A stretch of DNA of 64,000 nt from Dyadobacter fermentans DSM 18053 (GTDB lineage: Bacteria; Bacteroidota; Bacteroidia; Cytophagales; Spirosomataceae). The DNA is taken from contig NC_013037.1 in assembly GCF_000023125.1 (NCBI RefSeq), forward strand, positions 3,534,001 to 3,598,000. Reading direction: 5' to 3'. Position 1 is the stretch's first letter. Each line of letters begins with the position of its first letter. Position numbers and translations under genes: made by a program. Below the pieces are notes generated by a model. It was given only the letters and a program-made list of their open reading frames with translations, searched no databases and had not been told where the DNA came from. Shown piece by piece: positions 35,067 to 43,942 of this stretch.

Positions 35067-36533
35067 CTAAGCCTGCGCAACATAGCGCCGGCCGTTCCGA
35101 TCGTGCAGCAGCCAAAGACCTATGAAAGTAATTAACCCATTGATAATGAGCCTTTCAAACCCAAACTTATACCCATTGAACCACTCGGCCGAATGGTCAT
35201 TGATCACGTAAGTAATCACTGGCGCGAGAATACAAACAATGGGAACGAACCGGTCCTTGACAGGCCTTTTCAGGAATGCGCCGAATGCGAATAGCCCCAG
35301 CAGCGGCCCATAAGTATAACCCGCCAGATCGAACACCGCCGTAATCACTTCCTTATTATTCATCCTGTTGAATATCAGGATTACCAGGTAGAAGATCACG
35401 GAAAAGCCGACGTGCACCCAGAACTTGATCGAAGCGCGTTTTTCTTCCGGACGCTTTTCAATATTCATGAAATCAATGCAGAAAGCGGTCGTAAGGGCGG
35501 TAAGCGCCGAATCGGAGCTGGCGTAGGTTGCGGCGGTAATGCCGAGCAGGAACGTGATGCCCACTACCAGCCCGAGGTGGTTCAATGCCAGCATCGGGTA
35601 AAAATCGTCGGTTTTCGTCGGCGCAGGGATGCCTTGCGCCTCTGCATATACGTAGAGCAGCGCACCAAGCGACAGGAACAGGAAGTTCACGATCACCAGC
35701 ACCACCACAAACCAGAACATGTTTTTCTGCGCTTCGCCGATGTTTTTGCAAGTCAGGTTTTTCTGCATCAGGTCCTGATCCAGTCCCGTCATGACAATGG
35801 CGATGAAAACGCCCGCAAAAAACTGTTTGAAGAAGTTTTTGGGATCATTCGTATCCCAGTAAAATATTTGTGAATAGTCGCTTTTTTGAACGGTCGTCCA
35901 GATTCCGCCCAGGCCGTCGATGTTGAGCTCTTTGGAAACGAGTATGATCGTGAGGACCACCGCGGTAATGAGGAAAAATGTTTGCAGGGTATCCGTAACG
36001 ATGATCGTTTTTACGCCTCCTTTGAAGGTATAAATCCAGATCAGGAAAATTGTAATGGCCACGGCAACTTCAAACGGAATGCCCAGCGGCTTGAACAATG
36101 CGAGTTGCAAAACCTGCGCGGCGACGTACAACCGCACCGCCGAACCGATGGTGCGCGAAAGCAGGAAAAACCCTGAACCCGTTTTGTACGACCAGAAACC
36201 AAAGCGCTGTTCGAGGTAGGAATAGATGGAAATGAGGTTGAGCCGGTAATAAAGCGGCATCAGCACCGTACCGATTACCAGGTAACCGAGAATGTACCCG
36301 ATCACCACCTGAAAATACGAAAACTGGATATTCACCACTGCACCCGGCACCGAAACGAACGTGACCCCCGACAGCGAGGTGCCTATCATCCCGAACGCCA
36401 CCAGGTACCACGGCGATTGCCGGTTGGCGGTGAAAAATGTGTTGGTATCCGCTCCCCTGGCCGTATAAATGGACACTGTGATTAGCATTCCAAAATAAAC
36501 CACCAGGATCAGAAGGGATATGTAAGGGTTCAT
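35067..36533 (-). CDS. Sodium:solute symporter (SSS family)
   Basis: This 488-residue inner-membrane protein has about 13 segments. Family features include the Na+-site stretch AFGMIGTSLSGVTFVSVPGA (about 51-70), GYILGYLVIGTVLMPLYYRL, and FFAGVFIAIVMTGLDQDLMQ with the SSS-specific TGLDQDLMQKNL. A GITAATYASSDSALTALTTA segment near 335-355 matches the second Na+ site. It should import a sugar, amino acid or sialic-acid-like solute with Na+; the substrate cannot be told. It is transcribed divergently from clpS. Confidence 0.9.
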   Translation of the reverse strand: MNPYISLLILVVYFGMLITVSIYTARGADTNTFFTANRQSPWYLVAFGMIGTSLSGVTFVSVPGAVVNIQFSYFQVVIGYILGYLVIGTVLMPLYYRLNLISIYSYLEQRFGFWSYKTGSGFFLLSRTIGSAVRLYVAAQVLQLALFKPLGIPFEVAVAITIFLIWIYTFKGGVKTIIVTDTLQTFFLITAVVLTIILVSKELNIDGLGGIWTTVQKSDYSQIFYWDTNDPKNFFKQFFAGVFIAIVMTGLDQDLMQKNLTCKNIGEAQKNMFWFVVVLVIVNFLFLSLGALLYVYAEAQGIPAPTKTDDFYPMLALNHLGLVVGITFLLGITAATYASSDSALTALTTAFCIDFMNIEKRPEEKRASIKFWVHVGFSVIFYLVILIFNRMNNKEVITAVFDLAGYTYGPLLGLFAFGAFLKRPVKDRFVPIVCILAPVITYVINDHSAEWFNGYKFGFERLIINGLITFIGLWLLHDRNGRRYVAQA

Positions 36534-36638
36534 TAAAGTGGTTTTTGGGGATTCAGGAGTGGATTAAAAGGCGCTTAAAAGCTTCGGATAGTCTCCGTTT
36601 TTAATTAGATTTGCTAATCAAACAGAAATTTGATTGTT

Positions 36639-36914
36639 ATGCAAGCGCTCACAGATACAGAGCTGGAGATTCTGGAAGAAACCGTAGCTACCGACATTAA
36701 AAAGCTCGTGATCTACAATGACGACGTGAATACCTTCGATTGGGTGATCGACACGCTAGTAGAAGTTTGTGGCCACACCAGCGAGCAAGCCGAACAATGT
36801 ACGATCATTATCCATTACAAAGGCAAATGCTCCGTGAAAGAAGGGTCTTTTGAGGAGCTGGCCGGGATGCGGAACGAAATTTGCCGGAGAGGCATTTCAG
36901 CGGAGGTGCACTAA
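36639..36914 (+). CDS. clpS: ATP-dependent Clp protease adaptor ClpS
   Basis: This 91-residue protein starts MQALTDTELEILEETVATDI. The ClpS core is clear: LVIYNDDVNTFDWVIDTLVE (the Asn-Asp-Asp motif that binds N-degrons) and HTSEQAEQCTIIIHYKGKCS. It delivers N-end-rule substrates to ClpAP/ClpCP. A TTG at 36630 would add three residues; the ATG is preferred. It is followed 45 bp later by recR. Confidence 0.9.
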   Translation: MQALTDTELEILEETVATDIKKLVIYNDDVNTFDWVIDTLVEVCGHTSEQAEQCTIIIHYKGKCSVKEGSFEELAGMRNEICRRGISAEVH

Positions 36915-36959
36915 GCTGCCCAGCCACCGCAAAGCATCATCAACACTCAGCATCTTCTC

Positions 36960-37574
36960 ATGAACTATCCCTCACGTCTTATTGAGGAAGCCGTAGCCGA
37001 AATATCCCGTCTCCCGGGAATAGGCAAAAAAACCGCATTGCGCCTGGCACTGCATTTGCTGAAAAGGGATGAAGAGCAAACGCGCTCGCTGTCCGATGCA
37101 CTGCTGAACATGCGCACCAAAACCACCTACTGTTCCCGCTGCCACAACATCGCCGACGATACGCTTTGCAACATTTGCAGCAATAACAAGCGCGACCAAG
37201 CCACCATTTGCGTGGTGGTAGACACGCGCGACGTCCTGGCGATCGAATCCACGAACCAGTACCGGGGCCTTTATCACGTGCTCGGAGGCATTATTTCGCC
37301 TTTGGAGGGCATCGGCCCGTCGGATCTGGAAATCGATTCGCTGATGTCGAGGATAGAAAAAAAGGAAGGCGACGAGGCCGTTCGGGAAGTGATACTAGCG
37401 CTCAGCCCCACAATGGAAGGCGACACCACCGCATTTTACCTTCAAAAAAGGCTCAAAGCCCTGGGCGTAAAAATAAGCACTATCGCGAGAGGTATTCCCA
37501 TAGGCGGCGACCTCGAATATGCGGACGAGATCACACTTGGCCGCAGCATTGTAAGCCGGGTGGCTTATGATTAA
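36960..37574 (+). CDS. recR: Recombination mediator RecR
   Basis: This 204-residue protein has a helix-hairpin-helix (ISRLPGIGKKTALRLALHLL), a C4 zinc finger (CSRCHNIADDTLCNIC, about 58-73) and a Toprim domain (TICVVVDTRDVLAIESTNQY). The C-terminus has TIARGIPIGGDLEYADEIT. RecR works with RecO/RecF to load RecA on gapped DNA. It has full family length. Confidence 0.95.
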   Translation: MNYPSRLIEEAVAEISRLPGIGKKTALRLALHLLKRDEEQTRSLSDALLNMRTKTTYCSRCHNIADDTLCNICSNNKRDQATICVVVDTRDVLAIESTNQYRGLYHVLGGIISPLEGIGPSDLEIDSLMSRIEKKEGDEAVREVILALSPTMEGDTTAFYLQKRLKALGVKISTIARGIPIGGDLEYADEITLGRSIVSRVAYD

Positions 37575-37597
37575 CACTAAACACCTAATGTACTATT

Positions 37598-38320
37598 ATG
37601 AATAGAACAGACTTTTTGCGGACACTCGCCGGCAGCGCACTCACTGTTGGCACATTGGCTGAACAATCATTTGCAGGAGTAGCGCAAACATCCGGCAGCA
37701 TACTCGCGGAAACCGCTCCATTCAAGCAAGCCCCGCTTCCCTACGACTTCGGCGCATTGGAACCGAGCATCGACAAACTGACGATGGAAATCCACTACGG
37801 CAAGCACCATACTGCATACATCAAAAATCTGAACGACGCTGTAAAAGGCACCGAATGGGAGAAAAAGTCCCTCGAAGATATCATCAAAGGAGTGAGCAAA
37901 GCACCCGCGGCCATCCGCAACAACGGCGGCGGCCATTGGAACCACACTTTCTTCTGGGAAGTAATGGGCCCCAAAAAAGCAGCAGCCCCCAGCGGCGCCG
38001 TAGCCGACGCGATCAACGGTCAGTTCGGTTCATTTGAGAAATTCAAAGAAGAATTCGGCAAGGCGGCGGCTACCCGCTTCGGTTCGGGCTGGGCATGGCT
38101 GGTGGCCAAAGGCGGAAAACTCGCAGTAGGCTCCACGCCCAACCAAGACAACCCGCTCATGGACGTTTCCGATTTCAAAGGCACGCCCATTCTCGGCATT
38201 GATGTTTGGGAGCATGCCTATTACCTGCACTACCAAAACAAACGCCCGGATTATGTAAAGGCATTCTGGGATGTGGTGAACTGGGATAAAGTGGCAGAAA
38301 ATTTGAAAAAAGCTAAATAG
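37598..38320 (+). CDS. Exported Fe/Mn superoxide dismutase
   Basis: This 240-residue protein starts [20 protein letters not shown], an export signal of about 27 residues, then a complete Fe/Mn-SOD ([20 protein letters not shown]). Metal ligands are His in [13 protein letters not shown], His in [15 protein letters not shown], and Asp and His in [20 protein letters not shown]. It turns superoxide into peroxide and oxygen. Most SODs of this class are cytosolic, so the signal suggests a periplasmic enzyme. It lies 24 bp after recR. A polypurine inverted repeat follows directly. Confidence 0.92.
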   Translation: MNRTDFLRTLAGSALTVGTLAEQSFAGVAQTSGSILAETAPFKQAPLPYDFGALEPSIDKLTMEIHYGKHHTAYIKNLNDAVKGTEWEKKSLEDIIKGVSKAPAAIRNNGGGHWNHTFFWEVMGPKKAAAPSGAVADAINGQFGSFEKFKEEFGKAAATRFGSGWAWLVAKGGKLAVGSTPNQDNPLMDVSDFKGTPILGIDVWEHAYYLHYQNKRPDYVKAFWDVVNWDKVAENLKKAK

Positions 38321-38411
38321 GGAAGAAGGAGAAAAGGGAGGATGGAAGAAAGGGAGGATGGAATGCTCTTAAGGCAACCCTTCCTCCCTTTTCTCCCTCC
38401 TCCCGTCTCCC
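38321..38411. repeat. Polypurine/polypyrimidine inverted repeat
   Basis: The region between the SOD stop and the TPR gene stop holds GGAGAAAAGGGAGGA (38328-38342) and its exact inverse TCCTCCCTTTTCTCC (38382-38396). A second GGGAGGATGGAA direct copy lies near 38352, so two left arms can compete for one right arm. One strand is almost pure purine on the left. It could act as a bidirectional terminator between convergent genes. Confidence 0.6.
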
Positions 38412-39755
38412 TTAATTACAATACGCACCGATCACTTTGTAGGCTTGCTGATATCCCAGCTCTCCGGCTTTGCTCAAATCAAGGCAGCCGTCGTTGATTT
38501 CTCCCAGGCTATTTTTCACGATCCCCCTCAAATAATAAGCTTCGGGATAATCGGAGCGGAGTTTGATGGAGCTGGTGAAGTCCAGCACGGCGCCCATTTG
38601 GTCCCCCGCTGCCGAACGGATCATGGCGCGGGAGAAGTAGGCATTGGAATAGGTTGGACTGAGCTCCACGGCGATGGTAAGGTCGGCCAGCGCACCTTTT
38701 AATTCCCCTACTTTCGACTTCGCGATTGCGCGTGCATAATACGCTTCCGCGCGCTCGTTCGTGAGTTTGTCGATTTTAATGTTCGTCTGCACCTGGTCGC
38801 GCAGCTCGTCGAGTTTCTCTTTGTTGATCTTGCCAATGTAAGCGTTCTTTTTTGGGTCGCCGGTATAGGCATTTTTCACTTCAATGGCTTTCGACAGGTC
38901 GGCGATGGCACCGCGCGGGTCGTTGAGCTTTCCTTTTGCGAAGCCGCGGCCGTAGTAGGCATTATAGTTTTCGGCGTCGAGCTGGATGGTTTTGTCGTAA
39001 TCGAGGATCGCGCCCTGGAAATCTTCCAGTTTGGTTTTGGCCAGGCCCCTGTTATTGTAGTATTCGCTGTCGTTGGGACTGAGTTCGATGGCGCGGGTGA
39101 AATCGGCGGCGGCACCCTGGTAATCGCCCAGTTCCAGCTTTGCGAGGCCTCTGCCGGCATAGGCACCTGTGCGTTTGGGACTTAGCTCAATTACCCTGGT
39201 AAAATCGGCGAGGCTGCCGGCATATTCCTGCAAATCCTGTTTGCAATTGCCTCTTGCATACAATGCCGCCAGCTCGTCGGGGTTCAGCGACAATGCATGG
39301 TCGAGGTCCACGAGCGCATTGCGGTGATTTTTCAGTTTAGCATAGCTCACGCCGCGGTTATAATAGGCTTTGGGCTCTTCCGGGTTCAGCTCGATGGCCT
39401 TGGAATAATCGTCAATGGCCGAACGGTAATCGTCCTGCAAACTTTTGCTCACACCACGGCTTTGATAATAAAGCGCTTCTTTCGGATTCAGCTCGATGGC
39501 CCTGTCGTAATCGCCCATCGCGCCGCGGTAATCTTTGAGATTGGCCTTGGCAAGCCCGCGGTTGAAATAGCTGGGCGCGTGGTCGGGATTCATGGAAATC
39601 ACCGTGGTATATGCCTGCATGGCCCCATTGAAATCGCCTGTACCGGCTTTGGTATTACCGTCTTCGAAATACTCGGCTGCAGAACGTTGTGCAAAGGCGG
39701 GGCAATAGAAAGCAAGTGCAAGGAGAAATGAAATGCCAGTAAATTGAAGTCTCAT
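38412..39755 (-). CDS. TPR repeat protein, secreted
   Basis: This 447-residue protein starts MRLQFTGISFLLALAFYCPA, a signal peptide. About eleven tetratricopeptide repeats of 34 residues follow (SYFNRGLAKANLKDYRGAM, YYNNRGLAKTKLEDFQGAI, AYYGRGFAKGKLNDPRGAIA). One spacer of about 40 residues (about 305-345) interrupts the array. Nearly identical repeats such as AIELNPKEA / AIELNPEEP show recent internal duplication. TPR arrays bind other proteins; the partner is unknown. An ATG at 39875 is rejected since it precedes the signal by 40 residues. Confidence 0.87.
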   Translation of the reverse strand: MRLQFTGISFLLALAFYCPAFAQRSAAEYFEDGNTKAGTGDFNGAMQAYTTVISMNPDHAPSYFNRGLAKANLKDYRGAMGDYDRAIELNPKEALYYQSRGVSKSLQDDYRSAIDDYSKAIELNPEEPKAYYNRGVSYAKLKNHRNALVDLDHALSLNPDELAALYARGNCKQDLQEYAGSLADFTRVIELSPKRTGAYAGRGLAKLELGDYQGAAADFTRAIELSPNDSEYYNNRGLAKTKLEDFQGAILDYDKTIQLDAENYNAYYGRGFAKGKLNDPRGAIADLSKAIEVKNAYTGDPKKNAYIGKINKEKLDELRDQVQTNIKIDKLTNERAEAYYARAIAKSKVGELKGALADLTIAVELSPTYSNAYFSRAMIRSAAGDQMGAVLDFTSSIKLRSDYPEAYYLRGIVKNSLGEINDGCLDLSKAGELGYQQAYKVIGAYCN

Positions 39756-39844
39756 GAAAGTAAACCTTTTCCTCAAATCAATGTTTTTTAAATAGTGTAT
39801 AAAAGTATTCAAATTCCGAGTCAGCATCAAAAAAAGAAAAGCCC

Positions 39845-39852
39845 TATTTTTG
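39845..39852 (+). promoter_or_regulatory. -7 promoter box for the thioredoxin-like gene
   Basis: TATTTTTG matches TAnnTTTG, 44 bases before the ATG at 39896. The upstream -33 element is not clear. Confidence 0.45.
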
Positions 39853-39895
39853 GAATGGCTCCTATCCACATCCATTCACCAGAACTACACCAGTT

Positions 39896-40429
39896 ATGTC
39901 TTCAACCACCAAAAAAGTATCGCTCGTTCTCCTGCTGCTGATGGCGGGTGCGGCTGTTTATTTTGTATTTTTCAAATCCCCTGCCGTTCCTGAGCCCGTG
40001 CTGTCGGAAGCGCCAGCAGCGCCGGAATCGGTGTACCTGCCGCTCACCGACCTTACCGGCAAAGAGGTGGCTATGGATGAAAACAAAATCGCCTTTGTGA
40101 ACGTGTGGGCTACCTGGTGCGGGCCGTGTAATATGGAGATGCCGAGCATTCAGACGCTTTATAACAAGTACAAAGACCATAGCAAGGTCGCATTCTACAT
40201 CATTTCCGACGAAGACGCCGCAACTGTGAACCCCTTCGTCGCGCGCAAAGGCTACGATCTGCCTTTTTACCAGTACGCCGGCCCCTACCCTTCGGCACTC
40301 GACGGCAATGCGATCCCGCGCACCTACATTATCTATAAAGGCAAAATCCTCACCGAAGAAATAGGCGCGTCACAATGGGACCGACCGGAGGTGATCGAGC
40401 TGATCGAGAAGCAGTTGGCCGAAATATAG
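39896..40429 (+). CDS. TlpA-like membrane-anchored thioredoxin
   Basis: This 177-residue protein has an N-terminal anchor (KVSLVLLLLMAGAAVYFVFF) and a thioredoxin fold. The redox motif is VNVWATWCGPCNMEMPSIQT (Cys-Gly-Pro-Cys, about 79-82), with a cis-Pro region GNAIPRTYIIYKGKI. It is expected in the periplasm, reducing disulfides, for example in cytochrome maturation or oxidative-stress repair. A terminator follows 6 bp after its stop. Confidence 0.9.
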   Translation: MSSTTKKVSLVLLLLMAGAAVYFVFFKSPAVPEPVLSEAPAAPESVYLPLTDLTGKEVAMDENKIAFVNVWATWCGPCNMEMPSIQTLYNKYKDHSKVAFYIISDEDAATVNPFVARKGYDLPFYQYAGPYPSALDGNAIPRTYIIYKGKILTEEIGASQWDRPEVIELIEKQLAEI

Positions 40430-40435
40430 AAACAG

Positions 40436-40465
40436 AAAAGGCGCCACCGAACGGAGACGCCTTTT
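40436..40465. terminator. Intrinsic terminator between tlpA-like gene and azurin gene
   Basis: AAAAGGCG and CGCCTTTT are separated by 14 bases. It serves the two convergent genes. Confidence 0.75.
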
Positions 40466-40485
40466 GTATAAAATATCAGTTTCGC

Positions 40486-40983
40486 TTATTCAACGATGAA
40501 GCTGCCTTTCATCAGGGCGTAGTGGCCCGGGAAGCTGCAAACGTAAGTATAAGTGCCCTTTGCAGGAGCTGTGAACTCGATCGTATCGCTTTCGCCACCG
40601 CCTACCAGTTTGGTATGCGCGATGATGCTGGCTTTCTCTGATGCAGGAATGTATTCTGTTTCACGGGCAGCAGCCGCTTTCGAGCCGAATGCAGCTACGT
40701 CTGTGCCTGGTTTCAGCAGTACCCAGTTGTGGCCCATAGCAGCTTTTGCAAGTTTACCTGAATGCGTCAGCGTCAGCTTCACTTTTTGTCCCGCCTTCAC
40801 TTTGATCTCTTTCAGGTCGAACTGCATTGCGTCACTTCCTTTGATCACGATCGCCTTAGCTTGCTTCACATCGCTTGCAACCTCTTTCGCAGGAGATGTT
40901 TCAGCCGAAACAGGGTTCAATGTAACTGCTCCGAAAGCCAGAACTGAGGCCAGAAGCATTACGCCATACTTGGTCGTTTTCAT
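40486..40983 (-). CDS. Azurin (type 1 blue copper protein)
   Basis: This 165-residue protein has signal peptide MKTTKYGVMLLASVLAFGAV and a cupredoxin domain of about 130 residues. Type 1 copper ligands are His in AAMGHNWVLLKPG (about 85) and the Cys-His-Met set in YTYVCSFPGHYALMKGSF (Cys, His five later, Met four after that). It carries single electrons in the periplasm. The gene stands alone, with a terminator shared with the convergent thioredoxin gene. Confidence 0.93.
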   Translation of the reverse strand: MKTTKYGVMLLASVLAFGAVTLNPVSAETSPAKEVASDVKQAKAIVIKGSDAMQFDLKEIKVKAGQKVKLTLTHSGKLAKAAMGHNWVLLKPGTDVAAFGSKAAAARETEYIPASEKASIIAHTKLVGGGESDTIEFTAPAKGTYTYVCSFPGHYALMKGSFIVE

Positions 40984-41079
40984 ATTATGAGTATTAGTAA
41001 ACTTGTTTGGTTAAGATTTAACTGGTGCAATTTACGACGCGCGTTCTGAAAAATATAATCCATTAACATTTGTTTGAAC

Positions 41080-41682
41080 TTAAAAGAGGATCTTGTACTG
41101 GTCCCGCACCGCGCGGCCCACGCAAATCACGGATAACACCATCATATAGTGATTGATATCCACCGGGTCCATCGGCAGCGGCAGCTTGCCCGACTTGGTC
41201 GAAAGCGCCAGCAGCATCATCGAAAAAAGCGTCCATAATGCGCTCTTCTGGCGGTTGGCAAGGCCCACGCAGGAGATGAGCAATGTTACCAGAATACAAA
41301 ATGCCTTAATGATCAGCCCCACATATTCCACCCGGAACCAGGTAATGCAATAGAGCAGCAATGCCCCCAGCCCCACGGTCGAGAAGAACAGGAACCTGCC
41401 GCTGTCGTAGCGCATGATCAGACACCAGGAGGCGGTTACCAGGCACATTGCACCGAGCGTCATCTCCCCAGCCATCACCACCTCCTTCACCAGCCCTAGC
41501 CCTTCCACACCGGCATAAAACAGGAAATCGGTGAATGCAGCCAGCGCAATGCTGCCGAAGAAAATCCCCCAGAGCCAGCGGATCAAAACCGGCTGCTGCC
41601 TGAAATACCGGAGGAAGACAAATAAACTGGTGATCGTTAGAACGAGGTTAGAAAATATATGCGGATTCAGAAATATGTTCAT
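41080..41682 (-). CDS. Hypothetical membrane protein
   Basis: This 200-residue protein has about six to seven hydrophobic segments (IFSNLVLTITSLFVFLRYF, WLWGIFFGSIALAAFTDFLF, FFSTVGLGALLLYCITWFRV, LIIKAFCILVTLLISCVGLA). It has no signal peptide and I recognise no family. Charged loops are short. Its divergent neighbour is sucD. Related short polytopic proteins of unknown role are common in Cytophagales. Confidence 0.65.
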   Translation of the reverse strand: MNIFLNPHIFSNLVLTITSLFVFLRYFRQQPVLIRWLWGIFFGSIALAAFTDFLFYAGVEGLGLVKEVVMAGEMTLGAMCLVTASWCLIMRYDSGRFLFFSTVGLGALLLYCITWFRVEYVGLIIKAFCILVTLLISCVGLANRQKSALWTLFSMMLLALSTKSGKLPLPMDPVDINHYMMVLSVICVGRAVRDQYKILF

Positions 41683-41731
41683 AAACAGCCATCATGATGT
41701 CAAAAAAGCAATTTACAAATTATGCCTACAT

Positions 41732-41763
41732 TTTGCTACTTCGTGGTTTTCGTCCTACTTTTA
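41732..41763 (+). promoter_or_regulatory. Probable promoter for sucD
   Basis: TTTG (41732-41735), 20 bases, then TACTTTTA (41756-41763), one mismatch to TAnnTTTG. The ATG is at 41786. Confidence 0.5.
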
Positions 41764-41785
41764 CCGAAAAAACTGATTTACCAAC

Positions 41786-42664
41786 ATGAGCGTTTTAGTT
41801 AATAAAAACTCCAAGATTATAGTTCAGGGATTTACCGGTTCGGAGGGCTCTTTCCACGCCCAGCAAATGATTGAATACGGTACGAATGTCGTAGGTGGTG
41901 TTACGCCTGGCAAAGGTGGGCTTTCTCATTTGGAAAGACCTGTTTTTAATACAGTTGACCTTGCCGTACGCGCTACCGGTGCAGACGTTTCGATCATTTT
42001 TGTTCCACCGGCTTTCGCTGCCGACGCGATCATGGAAGCTGCTGATGCTGGTATCGGCGTGATCGTTTGTATCACCGAAGGTATTCCTACCAAGGATATG
42101 ATGCAGGCAAAAGAATATATCAAAGGCAAAAACACGCGCCTGATCGGCCCCAACTGCCCTGGTATCATCACTGCGGAAGAATGTAAGGTAGGTATCATGC
42201 CGGGCTTTATCTTCAAAAAAGGAACGATCGGTCTGGTTTCGAAATCCGGAACGCTTACTTACGAAGCGGTAGATCAGCTTTCACGCGCCGGACTGGGCCA
42301 GACAACGGCCATCGGTATCGGCGGTGACCCTATCATCGGTACTACTACCAAAGAAGCCGTTGAGCTTTTGATGAATGACGACGAAACCGAGGCGATCGTG
42401 ATGATCGGCGAGATCGGCGGAAGCATGGAAGCAGACGCTGCTGCATACATTAAATCTACCGGCAACAAAAAACCGGTTGTAGGCTTCATCGCCGGCCAAA
42501 CTGCTCCGAAAGGACGTCGTATGGGCCACGCGGGTGCGATCATCGGCGGCGCCGACGATACTGCCGAAGCGAAAATCCGCATCATGAAGGAATCCGGCAT
42601 TTTCGTGGCCGAATCACCTGCATTGATCGGTGAAACGATGCTGCTCGCACTGGGTAAGAAATAA
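41786..42664 (+). CDS. sucD: Succinyl-CoA synthetase alpha subunit SucD
   Basis: This 292-residue protein has a CoA-binding N-terminal domain ([20 protein letters not shown]) and [20 protein letters not shown]. The phosphohistidine is in [20 protein letters not shown] (about residue 249). It makes succinate and ATP/GTP from succinyl-CoA in the TCA cycle together with SucC, which is not in this window. It is a single-gene transcript with its own promoter and terminator. Confidence 0.95.
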   Translation: MSVLVNKNSKIIVQGFTGSEGSFHAQQMIEYGTNVVGGVTPGKGGLSHLERPVFNTVDLAVRATGADVSIIFVPPAFAADAIMEAADAGIGVIVCITEGIPTKDMMQAKEYIKGKNTRLIGPNCPGIITAEECKVGIMPGFIFKKGTIGLVSKSGTLTYEAVDQLSRAGLGQTTAIGIGGDPIIGTTTKEAVELLMNDDETEAIVMIGEIGGSMEADAAAYIKSTGNKKPVVGFIAGQTAPKGRRMGHAGAIIGGADDTAEAKIRIMKESGIFVAESPALIGETMLLALGKK

Positions 42665-42686
42665 TCATTGCTAACTGACTTTGATC

Positions 42687-42714
42687 AAAGGGCTGGGGAA
42701 ACCCAGCCTTTTTT
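42687..42714 (+). terminator. Intrinsic terminator after sucD
   Basis: GGCTGGG and CCCAGCC with a short GAA loop, then seven T. It lies only 6 bases before the DUF4271 start at 42720, which rules out the in-frame ATT/ATC-side start near 42681 for that gene. Confidence 0.85.
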
Positions 42715-42719
42715 GTACA

Positions 42720-43901
42720 ATGAAGTCCATATTTTACGCTTTTTTTTGGGCTTTCGTCACGGCAATCGGCTTGTTGGGCACATCCGCGCACGGCGCGGCC
42801 AAAGTGAACCCGCCAAGCCAATTCTTTCCTGTTTATAACTACCAGGACGACTGGCTGATTTATAACGAAAACTACAAAAACTACGTCCCTTTTTCGCAAG
42901 GTATCAACGAAGGCACGCGGTTTGCGAGCCTCTATATTGATCTGGTCAAAAACAGGCGGTATTCGCTCCTGGTCCATTCCGAAGACGAAAGCTATCTTTT
43001 CCTGGAAGGTGCATTGCAAAGCCGCATTGAACCCGGCCAGTGGCGGGAGCTCAATCTCGACAGCCTTTACCGCGTTTACCGCAAAGACGAGCTACTGCTG
43101 ACGCTTTACGGCAGTCCGGGCATTGGCGACAAAACCGTCATCATTTGCAACAAGAAAAAGCTAACCGATTCGGAAACCATCGCCCCGGCGCGTTCGGGTT
43201 TCATCAACATCAAGCCGATTCCCTTCACGCCGTTTGGCACATTTGCGGGCATCGCATTGATCATCATCCTGATCCTGAATGCCTGGATTTTCAACCTGAA
43301 TCCGCTGTCGTTTATCCGTTTGATAAATCCTATCGAATTTTTCAACAACGACCCGCGCGATCAGTTATCGAAGATCAACAAGCCTTACAGCAACACCGTA
43401 ATCTTCTTCGTCGTGATCAGTTCGATGATGATGAGCTTTACGGTCATTTACCTGTCGATCAACAGGCTTAACCTGTTCTCCGTCAGCACCATACTATCCG
43501 AAAAAACCAATACGCTGCAAATTCTCGGCGATTTCTGCATTCTCACGCTGATCTTCTTCCTGCTGATCTACGCAAAGTACGTTTTCATGGTCCTGGCGGG
43601 GAATATGCTCAATCTGGACAAGCAGGTCGACATTGTTTTTATCAAAATCGTGCAGTCGTCGTACCTCTTTTACGCGCTTATTTTTCTGGTCATTTTCGGG
43701 TTGTATTCCAATCATATCAACTGGCTGGAAGCAAGCAGGCCTTACGTATTGTTACCGTTCCTGTTTTTCTATTTGGCCCGGTTTGTGGGTCTGTATGTTG
43801 TAGCCAAGCCGGCCGGCTCGTTGATTAATCTCTATTTATTTTCTTACCTTTGTGTCATCGAAATAATCCCACTCATCGTGAGTATGAAGTTTGCTTTGTA
43901 A
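42720..43901 (+). CDS. DUF4271-domain membrane protein
   Basis: This 393-residue protein starts MKSIFYAFFWAFVTAIGLLG, a signal peptide. A periplasmic beta-rich part follows (residues about 30-170, with SLLVHSEDESYLFLEGALQ). The C-terminal DUF4271 region has about six membrane helices (FAGIALIIILILNAWIFNLN, PYSNTVIFFVVISSMMMSF, ILTLIFFLLIYAKYVFMVLA). Function is unknown. It is followed 41 bp later by the hemD-like gene, a pairing typical of Cytophagales, so the two are probably co-transcribed. Confidence 0.85.
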   Translation: MKSIFYAFFWAFVTAIGLLGTSAHGAAKVNPPSQFFPVYNYQDDWLIYNENYKNYVPFSQGINEGTRFASLYIDLVKNRRYSLLVHSEDESYLFLEGALQSRIEPGQWRELNLDSLYRVYRKDELLLTLYGSPGIGDKTVIICNKKKLTDSETIAPARSGFINIKPIPFTPFGTFAGIALIIILILNAWIFNLNPLSFIRLINPIEFFNNDPRDQLSKINKPYSNTVIFFVVISSMMMSFTVIYLSINRLNLFSVSTILSEKTNTLQILGDFCILTLIFFLLIYAKYVFMVLAGNMLNLDKQVDIVFIKIVQSSYLFYALIFLVIFGLYSNHINWLEASRPYVLLPFLFFYLARFVGLYVVAKPAGSLINLYLFSYLCVIEIIPLIVSMKFAL

Positions 43902-43942
43902 TCAGGAAAGGTGATCTGGGAATAAACTAATGAGGATTATAC

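Noticed and set aside
38412..39755. TPR array as a DNA-level tandem repeat or CRISPR
   Set aside because: The periodicity is at protein level (34 residues) with normal codon divergence; there are no identical DNA repeats with unique spacers.
42681..42719. Upstream start for the DUF4271 protein
   Set aside because: The added 13 residues are encoded by the sucD terminator hairpin.
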